This document shows positions 1 through 9,911 of a DNA stretch of 64,000 nucleotides, in pieces. The first letter of the stretch is position 1, and the number at the start of each line of letters is the position of its first letter. The stretch comes from Skeletonema tropicum (Eukaryota; Bacillariophyta; Thalassiosirophyceae; Thalassiosirales; Thalassiosiraceae): NCBI GenBank assembly GCA_037178625.1, contig CM074131.1, positions 1,860,001 through 1,924,000 on the forward strand, given 5' to 3'. The notes beneath the pieces were generated by a model, which was not told the DNA's origin, searched no databases, and worked only from the letters and a program-made list of their open reading frames with translations. The translations under genes and the position numbers were made by a program.

Positions 1-2100
1 AATATGGTGCTGCTGGCCAGCCCACACTGGACCTCTCAGACCAGCTACGACAATGTAGCATCGCTTCCACGGCCGCCCAACGTCTGAGCAGTACGAATGA
101 GCTTGGCTAGTATCACCTTCGACTATAATGGGCCTCTAGCAGCGGCTCATGCCCATACCGACGGCGATAGATACGATTTGGTAGAATGTGGTGCTGCTGG
201 CCAGCCCACACTGGACCTCTCACATCAGCTACGAGGTTGTAGCATCGCTTCCACGGCCGCCCAACGTCTGAGCAGTACAAATGAGCTTGGCTAGTATCGC
301 CGCCGACAATATTGGGTCTCTACCAGCGGCTCATGCCCATACCGACGACGATAGATACGATTTGGTAGAATGTGGTGCTGCTGGCCAGCCCACACTGGAC
401 CTCTCAGATCAGCTACGAAACTATAGCATCGCTTCCAAGGCCGCCCAACGTCTGAGCAGTACGAATGAGCTTGCCTAGTATCGCCGCCGACTATAATGGG
501 CCTCTAGCAGTGGCTCATGCCCATACCGACGGCGATAGATACGATTTGGTAGAATGTGGTGCTGCTGGCCAGCCCACCAGCCCACACTGGACCTCTCAGA
601 TCAACTACGACACTGTAGCATAGCTTTTACGGACGCCCAACGTCGGAGCAGTACGAATGAGCTTGGCTAGTATCGCCGCCGACTATAATGGGCCTCTAGC
701 AGTGGCTCATGCCCATACCGACGACGATAGATACGATTTGGTAGAATGTAATGCTGCTGGCCAGCCCACACTGGACCTTTCAGATCAGCTACGACACTGT
801 ACCATAGCTTTTACGGACGCCCAACGTCTGAGCAGTACGAATGAGCTTTTCTGGTGTCGCCACCAATTTTTTTGGGCCTCTAGAAGCGGCTCATGCCCAT
901 ACCGACGGCAATAGATACGATTTGGTTAAATATGGTGCTGCTGGCCAGCCCACACTGGACCTTTCAGACCAGCTACGACACTGTAGCATCGCTTCCACGG
1001 CCGCCCAACGTCTGAGCAGTACGAATGAGCTTGGCTAGTATCACCGGCGACTATAATGGGCCTCTAGCAGCGGCTCATGCCCATACCGACGGCGATAGAT
1101 ACGATTTGGTAGAATGTGGTGCTGCTGGCCAGCCCACACTGGACCTCTCAGATCAGCTACGAAACTATAGCATCGCTTCCACGGCCGCCCAACGTCTGAG
1201 CAGTACGAATGAGCTTGGCTAGTATCGCCGCCGACTATTATGCGCTTCTAGCAGCGGCTCTTGCCCATACCGACGGCGATAGATACGATTTGGTAGAATG
1301 TGGTGCTGCTGGCCAGCCCACACTGGACCTCTAAGATCAGCTACGTCACTGTAGCTTCGCTTCCACTGCCGCCCAACGTCTGAGCAGTACGAATGAGCTT
1401 GGCTAGTATCGCCGCCAACTATAATGGTCCTCTAGCAGCGGCTCATGCCCATACCGACGGCGATAAATACGATTTGGTAGAATGTGGTGCTGGTGGCCAG
1501 CCCACACTGGACCTCTCACATCAGCTACGACACTGTAGCATCGCTTCCACGGCCGCCCAACGTCTGAGCAGTACTAATGAGCTTGGCTAGTATCGCCGCC
1601 GACTATTATGCGCCTCTAGCAGCGGCTCATGCCCATACCGACGACGAAAGATACGATTTGGTAGAATGTGGTGCTGCTGGCCAGCCCACACTGGACCTCT
1701 CAGATCAGCTACGACACTGTAGCATTGCTTCCACGGCCGCCCAACGTCTGAGTAGTACTAATGAGCTTGGCTAGTATCACCGCCGACTATAATGGGCCTC
1801 TAGCAGCGGCTCATGCCCATACCGACGACGATAGATACGATTTGGTAGAATGTGGTGCTGCTGGCCAGCCCACACTGGACCTCTCAGATCAACTACCACA
1901 CTTTAGCGTAGCTTTTACGGCCGCCCAACGTCTGAGCAGTACAAACAGCATGGGTTTTATTGACGCCAGCCTTCTGAGCAGCGAAAATTTGCTTGTCTAG
2001 TATCACCGCCGACTATAATGTGCCTCTAGCAGTGGCTCATGCCCATACCGACGGCGATAGATACGATTTGGTAGAATGTGGTGTTGCTGGCCAGCCCTGA
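1..2100 (+). repeat. 184-bp tandem satellite with overlapping short ORFs
   Basis: About eleven head-to-tail units, with the window starting inside one. Unit ATGs lie at 97, 281, 465, 657, 841, 1025, 1209, 1393, 1577 and 1761, so the period is exactly 184 bp except for the 465 unit, which is 192 bp. Most units encode a 65-residue frame containing AHAHTD, RYDLVEC and GQPTLDLS. Its TAG lies inside the next unit's start (ATGAGCTTGGCTAG), so neighbouring frames overlap by 14 nt and shift by one each unit. The 465 unit is frameshifted by an 8-bp duplication near 572-580. The 1209 unit has a stop near 1333. The 1761 unit ends in an insertion of roughly 42 bp at about 1945-1986, followed by a unit that decays near 2100. 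The tandem structure is directly visible. Whether any frame is translated is unknown, and a non-coding satellite is the simpler reading. Confidence 0.95.
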
Positions 2101-2164
2101 CACCTGACCTATCAGATCTGTCTGCTCAGTTGAATAGCACTTGCAGAATGCATGCTGCAACGTC

Positions 2165-2310
2165 TTAGCTGATCTGAGAGGTCCAATTTTGCCTAGCCCG
2201 CAGCTTTACATCCTACCTCATCGTATTTATTGTTGTCTTATGGACATGGGGCGCTTCTAGTGGCCTATTATCAATGTGGGCTGGCCCGCAGCTTCACATT
2301 TTACCACTGC
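2165..2310 (-). repeat. Diverged inverted units of the 184-bp satellite
   Basis: Reverse-complementing about 2168-2265 gives text that aligns along most of a satellite unit: the AGAAGCG...CCATGTCCATA block, AAATACGAT, and GGACCTCTCAGATCAG. A second short piece at about 2275-2307 reverse-complements to the segment around GGTAGAATGTGG and GGCCAGCCCAC. Both are much more diverged than the units in the main array. The array is therefore flanked on the right by old copies in the opposite orientation. Confidence 0.75.
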
Positions 2311-2633
2311 TCTCAAGCACAAAAGTGTAGGTTCAATCAATTAACACGCCTTTCCGATTTTTATGCTGTGTCAGTGCACAATGGAGGGGTGGCGACTTAG
2401 TAGTAGTGTGTGCGTTTTATCGTCGGCTCCTGAGAGTGTTCACCTGTACCTGTAATCCAAATTACCATCTCTAGAGAGAGATATGTATTGTATTCTGATG
2501 GCTCAGAAGATTGATTAATGGTCGTAGATCTTTTGACGGTAGCGAGATACAATTCCTATATGTAGTACAACCTGTGATGGTAGCAAGATACAATTCCTAT
2601 ATGTACAATATCAAAATCTAGTGCAAATCGATT
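2311..2633. other. Intergenic spacer with a 27-bp direct repeat
   Basis: No gene is seen. Two copies of a 27-bp segment (one mismatch, both containing GATACAATTCCTATATGTA) lie at 2538-2564 and 2579-2605, 41 bp apart. They sit just downstream of the stop codon of the minus-strand sulfotransferase gene, so they fall in its probable 3' UTR or terminator region. Confidence 0.7.
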
Positions 2634-3839
2634 TCAAACTGTTACTTGAACACTCTCTTCTCTTTCATCTTCTACATCTTGCGCAGTATAAGAGTCAATG
2701 ATTTCCTTCTGCTCCTCAAACAATCTTTCAGCGTATGCGTACAAAATCATATCGAGATGATTCTTATTGGCCAGTGCATGCCACTCTGGCGAACCTTCCA
2801 CCACCTTGGGGTGCTTGTTTGAGTTCTTAACACCTGAGTCCGTATCTTTTTCTCCAAAGTATTCTTCTATGCATCTATTGTTCCTCTCTTCATGCACGTC
2901 GACATTCATGGCAATGTTAAACCTCCTGAAGCTCTCCGTCATCTCCCCCATCAATCCCACGACGACACGTTGTCGTAAAAACTCCTTCGCGAGAATGAGA
3001 TCCATTTCATTAACAGGCTCGTTGAATTTTTTTCCCGACAACTTTCGGACCATAAAATTCTCATCTTCACTAGGTAGTTCTGCCCAATCGACAATACTCA
3101 TTTTCTTCCACTCTGGTTTGTACGTACGTTCCCATGTGGCTGTCTGTAGATAGTAAAACTTACTGACCAATCGGTCTACTGGATTACGGAACAGAGCCAT
3201 AATTCTGCCCTTGTTCTGAGAATCGAATAAGTGCTCTCCTGCATATGCTGGTTCCATGGTAAATATCAAATCGGCAGTGTGACTTTGAACCAAGCCCATC
3301 TTCCTGGCACGGTCTATCCCTGGTCGGATGGTAGTATCGACATTCACAGTGTTCCAATCCTTGCCGCCTACAGGTGGAAAGACAACAATCTCGTCCGTCT
3401 GATCGTGACCATGACGAGGATCAATACCAATCCTAATTGTCAACGTCTTCCCCATGCATTGATATAACTGTTTCGCAGTCGTCCCACCCGCCTTGGGCAC
3501 GTGCCAGAACATGTTTGTTGCATCGGGAGATTGCGCAGGTCCTTCGTGTATGTCGACCAAATTATTTTGAGCCCAAGGCAATAATGTAGAATGCGAAGAG
3601 ATGAGGTAGGTATGGTCCACCGGTTCGGGTTCATCGCCAACAGCCGGTGCTGGCACGGAGATCGGTGCGGCTGGCACAGGCATTTCCATCTCATGCTCCA
3701 GCTCAGAGGACAGGTGGCGACGTCCATTATGGAGATAGGATTCTTCAGTGAACAGTGTATATACTGCAACACCAAGGATAGATGCTGCCGCAGTCTTTAG
3801 AGTAGACTTGCGGCCTCGTGGCCGGCGGTTCGTCGTCAT
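2634..3839 (-). CDS. Sulfotransferase-like type II membrane protein (cluster gene 1)
   Basis: A 401-residue, single-exon protein. A short basic N-terminus (RRPRGRK) precedes one hydrophobic segment at about residues 14-32, which fits a Golgi type II signal anchor with a lumenal catalytic domain. The P-loop that binds the 5'-phosphosulfate of PAPS is FWHVPKAGGTTAK (about residue 110). The 3'-phosphate motif is LFRNPVDRLVSKFYY (about residue 215), with the Arg and Ser expected there. Together these indicate transfer of sulfate from PAPS to an acceptor, probably a glycan. The acceptor cannot be told from the sequence. It is the first of four related genes and is transcribed divergently from gene 2, 419 bp away. 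It lacks the intron that genes 2 and 4 carry after the HPK codons. The sulfotransferase fold is well supported; substrate and location are inferred. Confidence 0.82.
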   Translation of the reverse strand: MTTNRRPRGRKSTLKTAAASILGVAVYTLFTEESYLHNGRRHLSSELEHEMEMPVPAAPISVPAPAVGDEPEPVDHTYLISSHSTLLPWAQNNLVDIHEGPAQSPDATNMFWHVPKAGGTTAKQLYQCMGKTLTIRIGIDPRHGHDQTDEIVVFPPVGGKDWNTVNVDTTIRPGIDRARKMGLVQSHTADLIFTMEPAYAGEHLFDSQNKGRIMALFRNPVDRLVSKFYYLQTATWERTYKPEWKKMSIVDWAELPSEDENFMVRKLSGKKFNEPVNEMDLILAKEFLRQRVVVGLMGEMTESFRRFNIAMNVDVHEERNNRCIEEYFGEKDTDSGVKNSNKHPKVVEGSPEWHALANKNHLDMILYAYAERLFEEQKEIIDSYTAQDVEDEREESVQVTV

Positions 3840-4258
3840 GGTTGGGGCTACTTATTGCTCTGGCTGAAAGCTTGTTATTGTAGAGAGAGTGAGATTTTGG
3901 GCAAACCGCTTACACATAATATGACCCAGTCTTCCCGTGCGTGAATAAGGTGAATAGCCTGATGACTCAAAAAAACGAAAGGGCATGCCCGATAATTTTG
4001 GATAGGGTCATTGTAAGTAAAGCTCAAATTTTTTTGGAATAAAATGAATTTGAGGGCATATCAGGATTAGCCCTCTCGATAGAGACATAATCCCCCCCAA
4101 TCGAGGCCTACGATTAGGGACTTTGTGACTTCCCATTTACTTTTTCTCAAGATTAGAGGACAAAACCCAAAAACCTGCAAAGTTTCCATTTCCCACCTCA
4201 CTCATGTCGATGGCATAGACTGCATAGAGCGAGAGGACAACCACCACCATAAAGAATA
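3840..4258. promoter_or_regulatory. Divergent intergenic region between sulfotransferase genes 1 and 2
   Basis: This 419-bp spacer separates two genes transcribed away from each other, so it must hold both promoters. A GAGGGC/GCCCTC inverted repeat (4052-4057 with 4070-4075, 12-nt loop) and the palindrome GGGCATGCCC (about 3983-3992) are visible. No TATA box or known operator can be assigned. The promoter function is inferred from gene orientation. Confidence 0.45.
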
Positions 4259-6524
4259 ATGCTACCAACCACTCGGAGCCAATCAAGAAGTGAGCAGCAA
4301 CGGCGGGCCGGCGAGCGTGGCCGAGTATTCGCCGCTGTAATCCTTGGATTTTGCGTCGTCTCCCTCATCGATACATTTCACGCTCTCGAACCCTACTCGG
4401 GCCGCCGCTCTCTCCTATCGACTGCCTATCTTGCCACTACGTCTACGCTACTTCCTTGGGCGCATCACTATCTTGCTGATGTGAGCGATATGCCTGATCC
4501 AGAGGGAGAGACTGCACTATTTTGGCATATACCCAAGAGTGGCGGCACTACTGCCAAGCGTTTGTATCAGTGCATGGGAAAGACACTTGCGCATCGGGTC
4601 GGTGCTGATCCTCGTTTCGGCCACGATCAGGAGAATGAAATTGTGGTGTTTGAACCACACGAAGGAAAAGACTGGAAGGTGGTGAATGTTGATACTACCA
4701 TCAAGCCAGGAATTTTACGTGCCAAGGAGTTGGGTCTTGTGCAGAGTCATACCACCGATTTAATTTTTACCATGGAGCCCGCCTTTGCGGGGGAACAATT
4801 GTACGATGAAGACAATAAGGGAAGATTCTTGGCTCTGTTCCGTCACCCTGTCGATCGTGCCGCGAGTATGTTCTTTTATCTGCAAACGGCAACCTGGGAA
4901 CGTACCTACCGACCTGAGTGGGCCGAAATGACTGTTATGGAGTGGGCCGGTTTGAAGAACTTTGAGTCTGATTACATGGTGCGGAAGCTAGTGGGAAAGA
5001 AGTTTGGAGATTCAGTCAGTGAGATGGACTTGATTATTGCAAAAGAACTTGTACGCCAGCGCTTCATTGTGGGATTGATGGACGAGATGAATGAAAGTAT
5101 TCGTAGATTCAACATTGTGTTGGGTGTTGATGAGTCGAGTGAACGCAGTCAGCAGTGTATGAGTTTGGATTGCTTGCTCCCAAGGATGTCACTCCAGTAG
5201 CTCCTGATGCGGAAGAAGGATCTGACGAAGAGTCCAAGACACATGCCACTGATAAGAAAAATTCCAACAAGCATCCCAAGGTGAGCGGTGTTATTGTTTA
5301 CGTATTACCTGTCATCTTTGCCATGTTATGGGAGACTCACCACTTTGTCGTTTGTACTATTTATGTTTGCAGTTCAAGGAAGGTGATCCAGAGTTCGATG
5401 CAATTGCTGCACGTAACCCCCTGGATATGGTCCTTTACAATTACATTCTTCAGTTGTTTGAAGACCAGAAGTTGATTATCGACAACTACTTTCTCGAAGC
5501 CGAGGAGGAAGAAGACAAGCCTACTATTGACGAAGCTGCCAATGAATTGGCTCTTCTCCCTCCTGGCGCAGATGTTGGTGACTCTCTTCTTCCCGTTGAG
5601 ATTCAAGCCAATTTGGCCAATATCAATGACCCCATCGAAGACAAAGAAAGCCAAACTCCCTTTTTCTGGCACGTTCCCAAGAGCGGGGGCACCACCCTCC
5701 AGCGCATGTATTTCTGCATGGGCTTCACTCTTGCCAATGAAGTGGGCGGAAACTCAAAATTTGATTCCGACCGTTCAAAGATTGATGTGATCTCGCCATG
5801 GTCTGACAATCCTGGTAAAGTCATCAATGTTGACGTGACCAGCCAAGATGGTATCACTGAAGCTAAGAATCGAGGCTTCCTCACACAGACACCCCACCCT
5901 CATTTGGATCTCATGTCGTCACAGGAATTCAAGTATGCTACCACTACCTTGTTCTCCCCTGAACACAAGGGCCGCATGTTTGCACTGTTCAGGCATCCGA
6001 TCGACCGTGCCGTTAGCAAGTTTTACTACCTCCAGAAGGCTACGTGGGAAAGCACCTACAACGAGCGATGGAAGAAAATGACTCTCGAGAAGTGGGCCGA
6101 GAGAGATAGAGGTGAAAATAACTGGATGGTGCGCATGCTTGTTGGCAAGAACAACAAGGACGTGCTTACAACTGAAGACTTGGAACTTGCCAAGGAAATT
6201 CTACGCACCAAGTTTGTGGTTGGTCTGATGAACTCATTTGATGAGAGTGTTCATCGATTCAATGTTTTCCTCGGTGTCGACGAGAGTGACGCCCTCAACC
6301 AAGATTGTATAGGCCAATTCACATCTAGTGAAGGCGATTCACATGCTTCAGTCAATAGGAAAACCATTGAAACCAAAAACCAATGGAACAGCTACTCTCA
6401 TCCCGATGTAAAGGATGGCAGCCCAGCATGGGTATCCTTATCAAAGATTCACTTCTTTGACATTTTGCTTTATCGTTATGTGCTAGAGTTATTCGACGAG
6501 CAGCGATCAATGTTTGATGCTTGA
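4259..6524 (+). CDS. Two-domain sulfotransferase-like gene with a frameshift (cluster gene 2)
   Basis: Exon 1 starts at 4259 and codes for an N-terminal anchor (GRVFAAVILGFCVVSLI) and sulfotransferase domain 1 (P-loop FWHIPKSGGTTAK; 3'-phosphate motif LFRHPVDRAASMFFY). Near 5158, after the QQCM codons, the frame breaks. The family sequence continues in another frame (EFGLLAPKDV... to SNKHPK), and read literally domain 1 stops at 5200. A 92-nt GT-AG intron (5281-5372) follows HPK. Exon 2 (5373-6524) finishes domain 1 (EGDPEFDAIAARNPLDMVLY) and runs without a stop into a full second domain with FFWHVPKSGGTTLQ and LFRHPIDRAVSKFYY, ending at 6524. This is a fused tandem duplicate. The frameshift corresponds to one missing nucleotide modulo three, and may be a real mutation or a sequencing error. 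If real, the downstream half would need its own start. Confidence 0.75.
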
Positions 6525-6566
6525 TCGAACGAACAAGAACGTAATACATCGGAATGTGGGCACTTA

Positions 6567-7049
6567 GGTTGTAAATTACTTAGACAATTCATAGTTTATA
6601 TGATACACTTGTTTACAGATTATGCTGAATTGCTCTAGCATTGACTGATGTTGCATATGAGTTGATCGACTCCTTTTGTTGATCGAACAGTTGTAAAATA
6701 TACTCATACAGCTGTATATCAAGTGCGTTGTCTTGAGCAAGTACCTCCCAAGCAGGACTACCAGGTTGGTTGTAAATTACTGAAACAATTCATAGTTAAT
6801 ATGATACACTTGTTTACAGAGTATGCTGAATTGCTCTAGCATTGACTGATGTTGCATATGAGTTGATCGACTCCTTTTGTTGATCGAACAGTTGTAAAAT
6901 ATACTCATACAGCTGTATATCAAGTGCGTTGTCTTGAGCAAGTACCTCCCAAGCAGGACTACCAGGTTGGTTGTAAATTACTGAAACAATTCATAGTTTA
7001 TATGATACACTTGTTTACAGAGTATGCTGAATTGCTCTAGACATGAATC
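6567..7049. repeat. 201-bp tandem copies of the 3' end of sulfotransferase gene 3
   Basis: Two near-identical 201-bp units (6567-6767 and 6768-6968) are followed by the start of a third at 6969 that continues into the minus-strand gene ending at 7050. On the minus strand each extra copy holds the last codons of that gene (the family's QLFDQQKE and INSYATSVN segments) plus the downstream UTR. The copies lack 14 bp present at the genuine gene end (about 7041-7054). They therefore lose the TGA stop and read on as ...VNARA. This is a recent local duplication of a gene tail. Confidence 0.9.
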
Positions 7050-8144
7050 TCATTCATTGACTGATGTTGCATACGAGTTGATCACCTCTTTTTGTTGATC
7101 GAACAGTTGCAAAATATACTCATACAGCTGTATATCAAGGGCGTTATCTTGAGCAAGTACCTCCCAAGCAGGACTGCCAGGTTCCAGCTTGGGGTGCGAG
7201 TTCGAGTTTGTTTTGAGGTTTCCATGCCCAAAGAACCTTCTCATACATCTTCGATTCGTCGGTGTTGTGGGATCAATATTCATCACAATGTTGAATCGAC
7301 GAATACTCTCCTTCATTTCATCAGTTAGTCCAACAACAAACCGTTTTTCAAGTGTCCTCATTGCTACACGAAGGTCTACCTCGGTAGCCGTATCGTGAAA
7401 TCCCACGCCGGCCAAATTCTTGACCATTATATTGCTTTCCTTGTTCTGACTTGTAGCCCATTCCAAAATCGACATGTTCGCCCAGTCCGGTCTGTAAGTT
7501 TTCTCCCAATCTGCTGTTTGCAGATAATAGAACTTGCTCTCAAGTCGTTTGACTGGATGACGGAAAAGACCTAACATCCTCCCCTTGTGTTGCCTATCAA
7601 ACAAATGATCTCCCGCGAAGGCTAGATCCATGGCAAACAAAATGTCTGCTTTGCCGGATGCCACCAGACCCATCCTTTCAGCTTTCCGTATCCCACTCTT
7701 TGTAGTCATGTCTACATTCACAAATGTTCCACCTCGCTTTCCGTATGGCTCAAAAGCAATCAGTTCCTTGTCTTTGGTATGTGACACATCTGGCTTCAAC
7801 CTCGATGCAATACTTTGATCCATGCACCTGTAGATACTTTTTGCAGTAGATCCTCCACTCTTGGGTATATGCCAGAACAATACAACCTCCTTCTCTGCAG
7901 GTGATGATGATAGTGGGCTGAAATTGTTTCTAGCCCAAACAGGCACGCCTCTTTCAGGATGTCTTCGACTCCATGACGACGAAAGCTGCCGATGAGAAAG
8001 CGTCCCATCTGTGGGGACAAGGGAGATTAAATTGTTGAAATGTCTGAAGGTCGAGAAGGCAAAGATTGCTGCCATCAAGCCCAAGGCAGCACGCATCTTT
8101 TTGGTCAGCCGCCGTGGCGGTGATAAGGTGGCGAATGCTTCCAT
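7050..8144 (-). CDS. Sulfotransferase-like type II membrane protein (cluster gene 3)
   Basis: A 364-residue single-exon paralogue of gene 1. The N-terminus has a basic stretch (RRLTKKMR) and a hydrophobic anchor (ALGLMAAIFAFSTF). The PAPS 5'-phosphosulfate loop is FWHIPKSGGSTAK (about residue 90), and the 3'-phosphate motif is LFRHPVKRLESKFYY. The family's C-terminal block SHPKLEPGSPAW...LQLFDQQKEVINSYA is complete and uninterrupted, so there is no intron at the position used by genes 2 and 4. It is divergent from gene 4 (366 bp between starts) and convergent with gene 2. Its 3' end is repeated downstream in two extra copies. A Golgi PAPS-dependent sulfotransferase role is inferred from the motifs; the substrate is unknown. 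Confidence 0.82.
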   Translation of the reverse strand: MEAFATLSPPRRLTKKMRAALGLMAAIFAFSTFRHFNNLISLVPTDGTLSHRQLSSSWSRRHPERGVPVWARNNFSPLSSSPAEKEVVLFWHIPKSGGSTAKSIYRCMDQSIASRLKPDVSHTKDKELIAFEPYGKRGGTFVNVDMTTKSGIRKAERMGLVASGKADILFAMDLAFAGDHLFDRQHKGRMLGLFRHPVKRLESKFYYLQTADWEKTYRPDWANMSILEWATSQNKESNIMVKNLAGVGFHDTATEVDLRVAMRTLEKRFVVGLTDEMKESIRRFNIVMNIDPTTPTNRRCMRRFFGHGNLKTNSNSHPKLEPGSPAWEVLAQDNALDIQLYEYILQLFDQQKEVINSYATSVNE

Positions 8145-8510
8145 GGTGAAAGAGTTTGGAGTTCATCGTCGACGGAGGTCGAGGGATAGATGAGGTCGCA
8201 GGTCGCAGGTCGCTCGGTGCAAAAAAGTCATTTTTTGGGTCACGTTTCGAGGTCGGGAATCGCGGTGCGATATATAGAGAAGAGAGTCCAGTGTGCAGTC
8301 ATTGTTGATGACCGGTGATGACCGCAAAAGGATCACCGATCACGATCACCTGTTCGTGATATCATCGCATCCAGTTCTGATAAACAACGGACATGAGTAG
8401 TGTGAGTAGTGTGGCAGGTAAATACTACTCTTCAATAGGGCGTCCGTCGACTTCCATTATCACGACCTACATTCACCTCCAGAGTACATAAGCAACTCAT
8501 TCACGCTGCA
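8145..8510. promoter_or_regulatory. Divergent intergenic region between sulfotransferase genes 3 and 4
   Basis: A 366-bp spacer between two outward-facing genes. It contains short direct repeats (GGTCGCA twice at about 8192-8210, GGTGATGACCG around 8310) and several GATCACC/CGATCAC words near 8330-8360. No core promoter motif is identifiable. Promoter function is inferred from orientation. Confidence 0.4.
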
Positions 8511-9820
8511 ATGGCTAATCAACGCTGGCCTCCCAAGTTCCTCGTCTACACCCTAATCGGGCTGGCATTCTGGACGATACTGGACCTTCACGCAGTCTCA
8601 AACTTTTCCGACAATGATGGCCGGAGATCTCTAGCAATCACCACCAACATAAATTACCTCAAATTGGAGTCTACTCTTCCACCATGGGCGCACTACAATC
8701 TCCGCTCAGTCCAACAAAGTCCTGATCCATCATCTGAAACGGCACTATTCTGGCATATACCCAAGAGTGGTGGGACGACTGCGAAACAGTTGTATCAATG
8801 CATGGGCAAGACATTAACAATCCGAATCGGTGTTGATCCCCGCTACGGCCACGATCAGAAGGATGAATTGGTTGTCTTTAAGCCCTTGGGAGGACAGGAT
8901 TGGAAGACTATCAATGTCGATACCGTAAGCGAAAAAGGAATCCTTCGTGCGGAGGAGATGGGCCTTGCGGCTTCGGGTAAAGCCGATTTAATTTTTGCAA
9001 TGGACGTGAACTTTGCATCGGGCCATCTTTTTGATCGAATTAACAAGGGTAGAGTCTTGGCTATCTTCCGACATCCAGTAGATCGATTGACAAGTAAGTT
9101 TTACTATTTACAAACGGCGACTTGGGAACGGACCTACCGACCTGAGTGGGCAGACATGTCGGTTTTAGAATGGGCAGAGAAACACAACCATGACGAGAAC
9201 TTTCTTGTCAAGAAGATTGTTGGGAAAAACCTTAGACAAAAAGCCGGAATGGCTGACTTAATCATTGCCAAAGAAATAGTGAGGCGTCGCTTTATCGTTG
9301 GTTTGTTGGATGAGATGGAAGAGAGTATTCATCGCTTCAATGTGATACTGGGAGTGGATGAATCTGATGATAAGGCGAAGGAATGCATGAGCGAGGTCTT
9401 TGGGACGAGTGCCAAATCAGATGAAGTTGTTGATTCTGTAGAGAGTCAAGGAGATGGGGGGGATGTAAAAGAGAATACAGTGGAGATTAATACGAACTCT
9501 AACAAGCATCCAAAGGTAAGCGTTCTTTTTGAGATGATACTGGCGACTTTTATTCACATAATATCCGAACGAGTGCTAACAAAATGCATGTTTCAATTTG
9601 TTCCGAACACCATTATCAGATTGTTGAAGGAATGCCAGAATACAAAGTACTGGCAGAGAGTAACTCACTCGATATGATTCTCTACGAATACATCCGTCTT
9701 CTCTTCGAAGAGCAAAAGTCAGTCATCAATAGGCATGCAAAGGAAGCTCGAGCGGAACGGGCGCGGAAAGCGGGTGCTCGTAGAAGAAAGGCGCAAAGGA
9801 AAAGGCAGCTTAGTAGCTAA
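8511..9820 (+). CDS. Sulfotransferase-like type II membrane protein (cluster gene 4), two exons
   Basis: Exon 1 is 8511-9515 (335 codons), the intron 9516-9619 (104 nt, gtaag...cag, phase 0), and exon 2 9620-9820, giving 401 residues, the same length as gene 1. The splice joins SNKHPK to IVEGMPEYKVLAESN, which matches uninterrupted sequence in genes 1 and 3, so the intron is well supported. The N-terminal anchor is FLVYTLIGLAFWTILDL. The PAPS loop is FWHIPKSGGTTAK and the 3'-phosphate motif IFRHPVDRLTSKFYY. An acidic linker (about residues 290-330) precedes the splice. The tail is very basic (RAERARKAGARRRKAQRKR), unlike the paralogues. Function is as for the other cluster members; the acceptor is unknown. 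Confidence 0.85.
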
Positions 9821-9911
9821 ACTTCCCTGCCCCCCTCTATCAAATTTGTAGAATCAATCAGGATCAGCCAGAGTTGCTCTTGTGTAAATTAGTTGAATAT
9901 CTATATTATTT

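Noticed and set aside
1..2100. A CRISPR-like or protein-repeat reading of the array
   Set aside because: Units are contiguous 184-bp copies without unique spacers, and the period is not a multiple of three, so it is neither a CRISPR array nor one long repeat protein.
2767..3775. Several open frames on both strands inside sulfotransferase gene 1
   Set aside because: They are overlapped by a conserved 401-residue protein with family motifs and show no protein-like composition themselves.
5155..5475. A separate gene starting at 5155
   Set aside because: It begins with GTG, contains the donor and intron of the two-domain gene, and its first 42 codons are simply the shifted continuation of domain 1.
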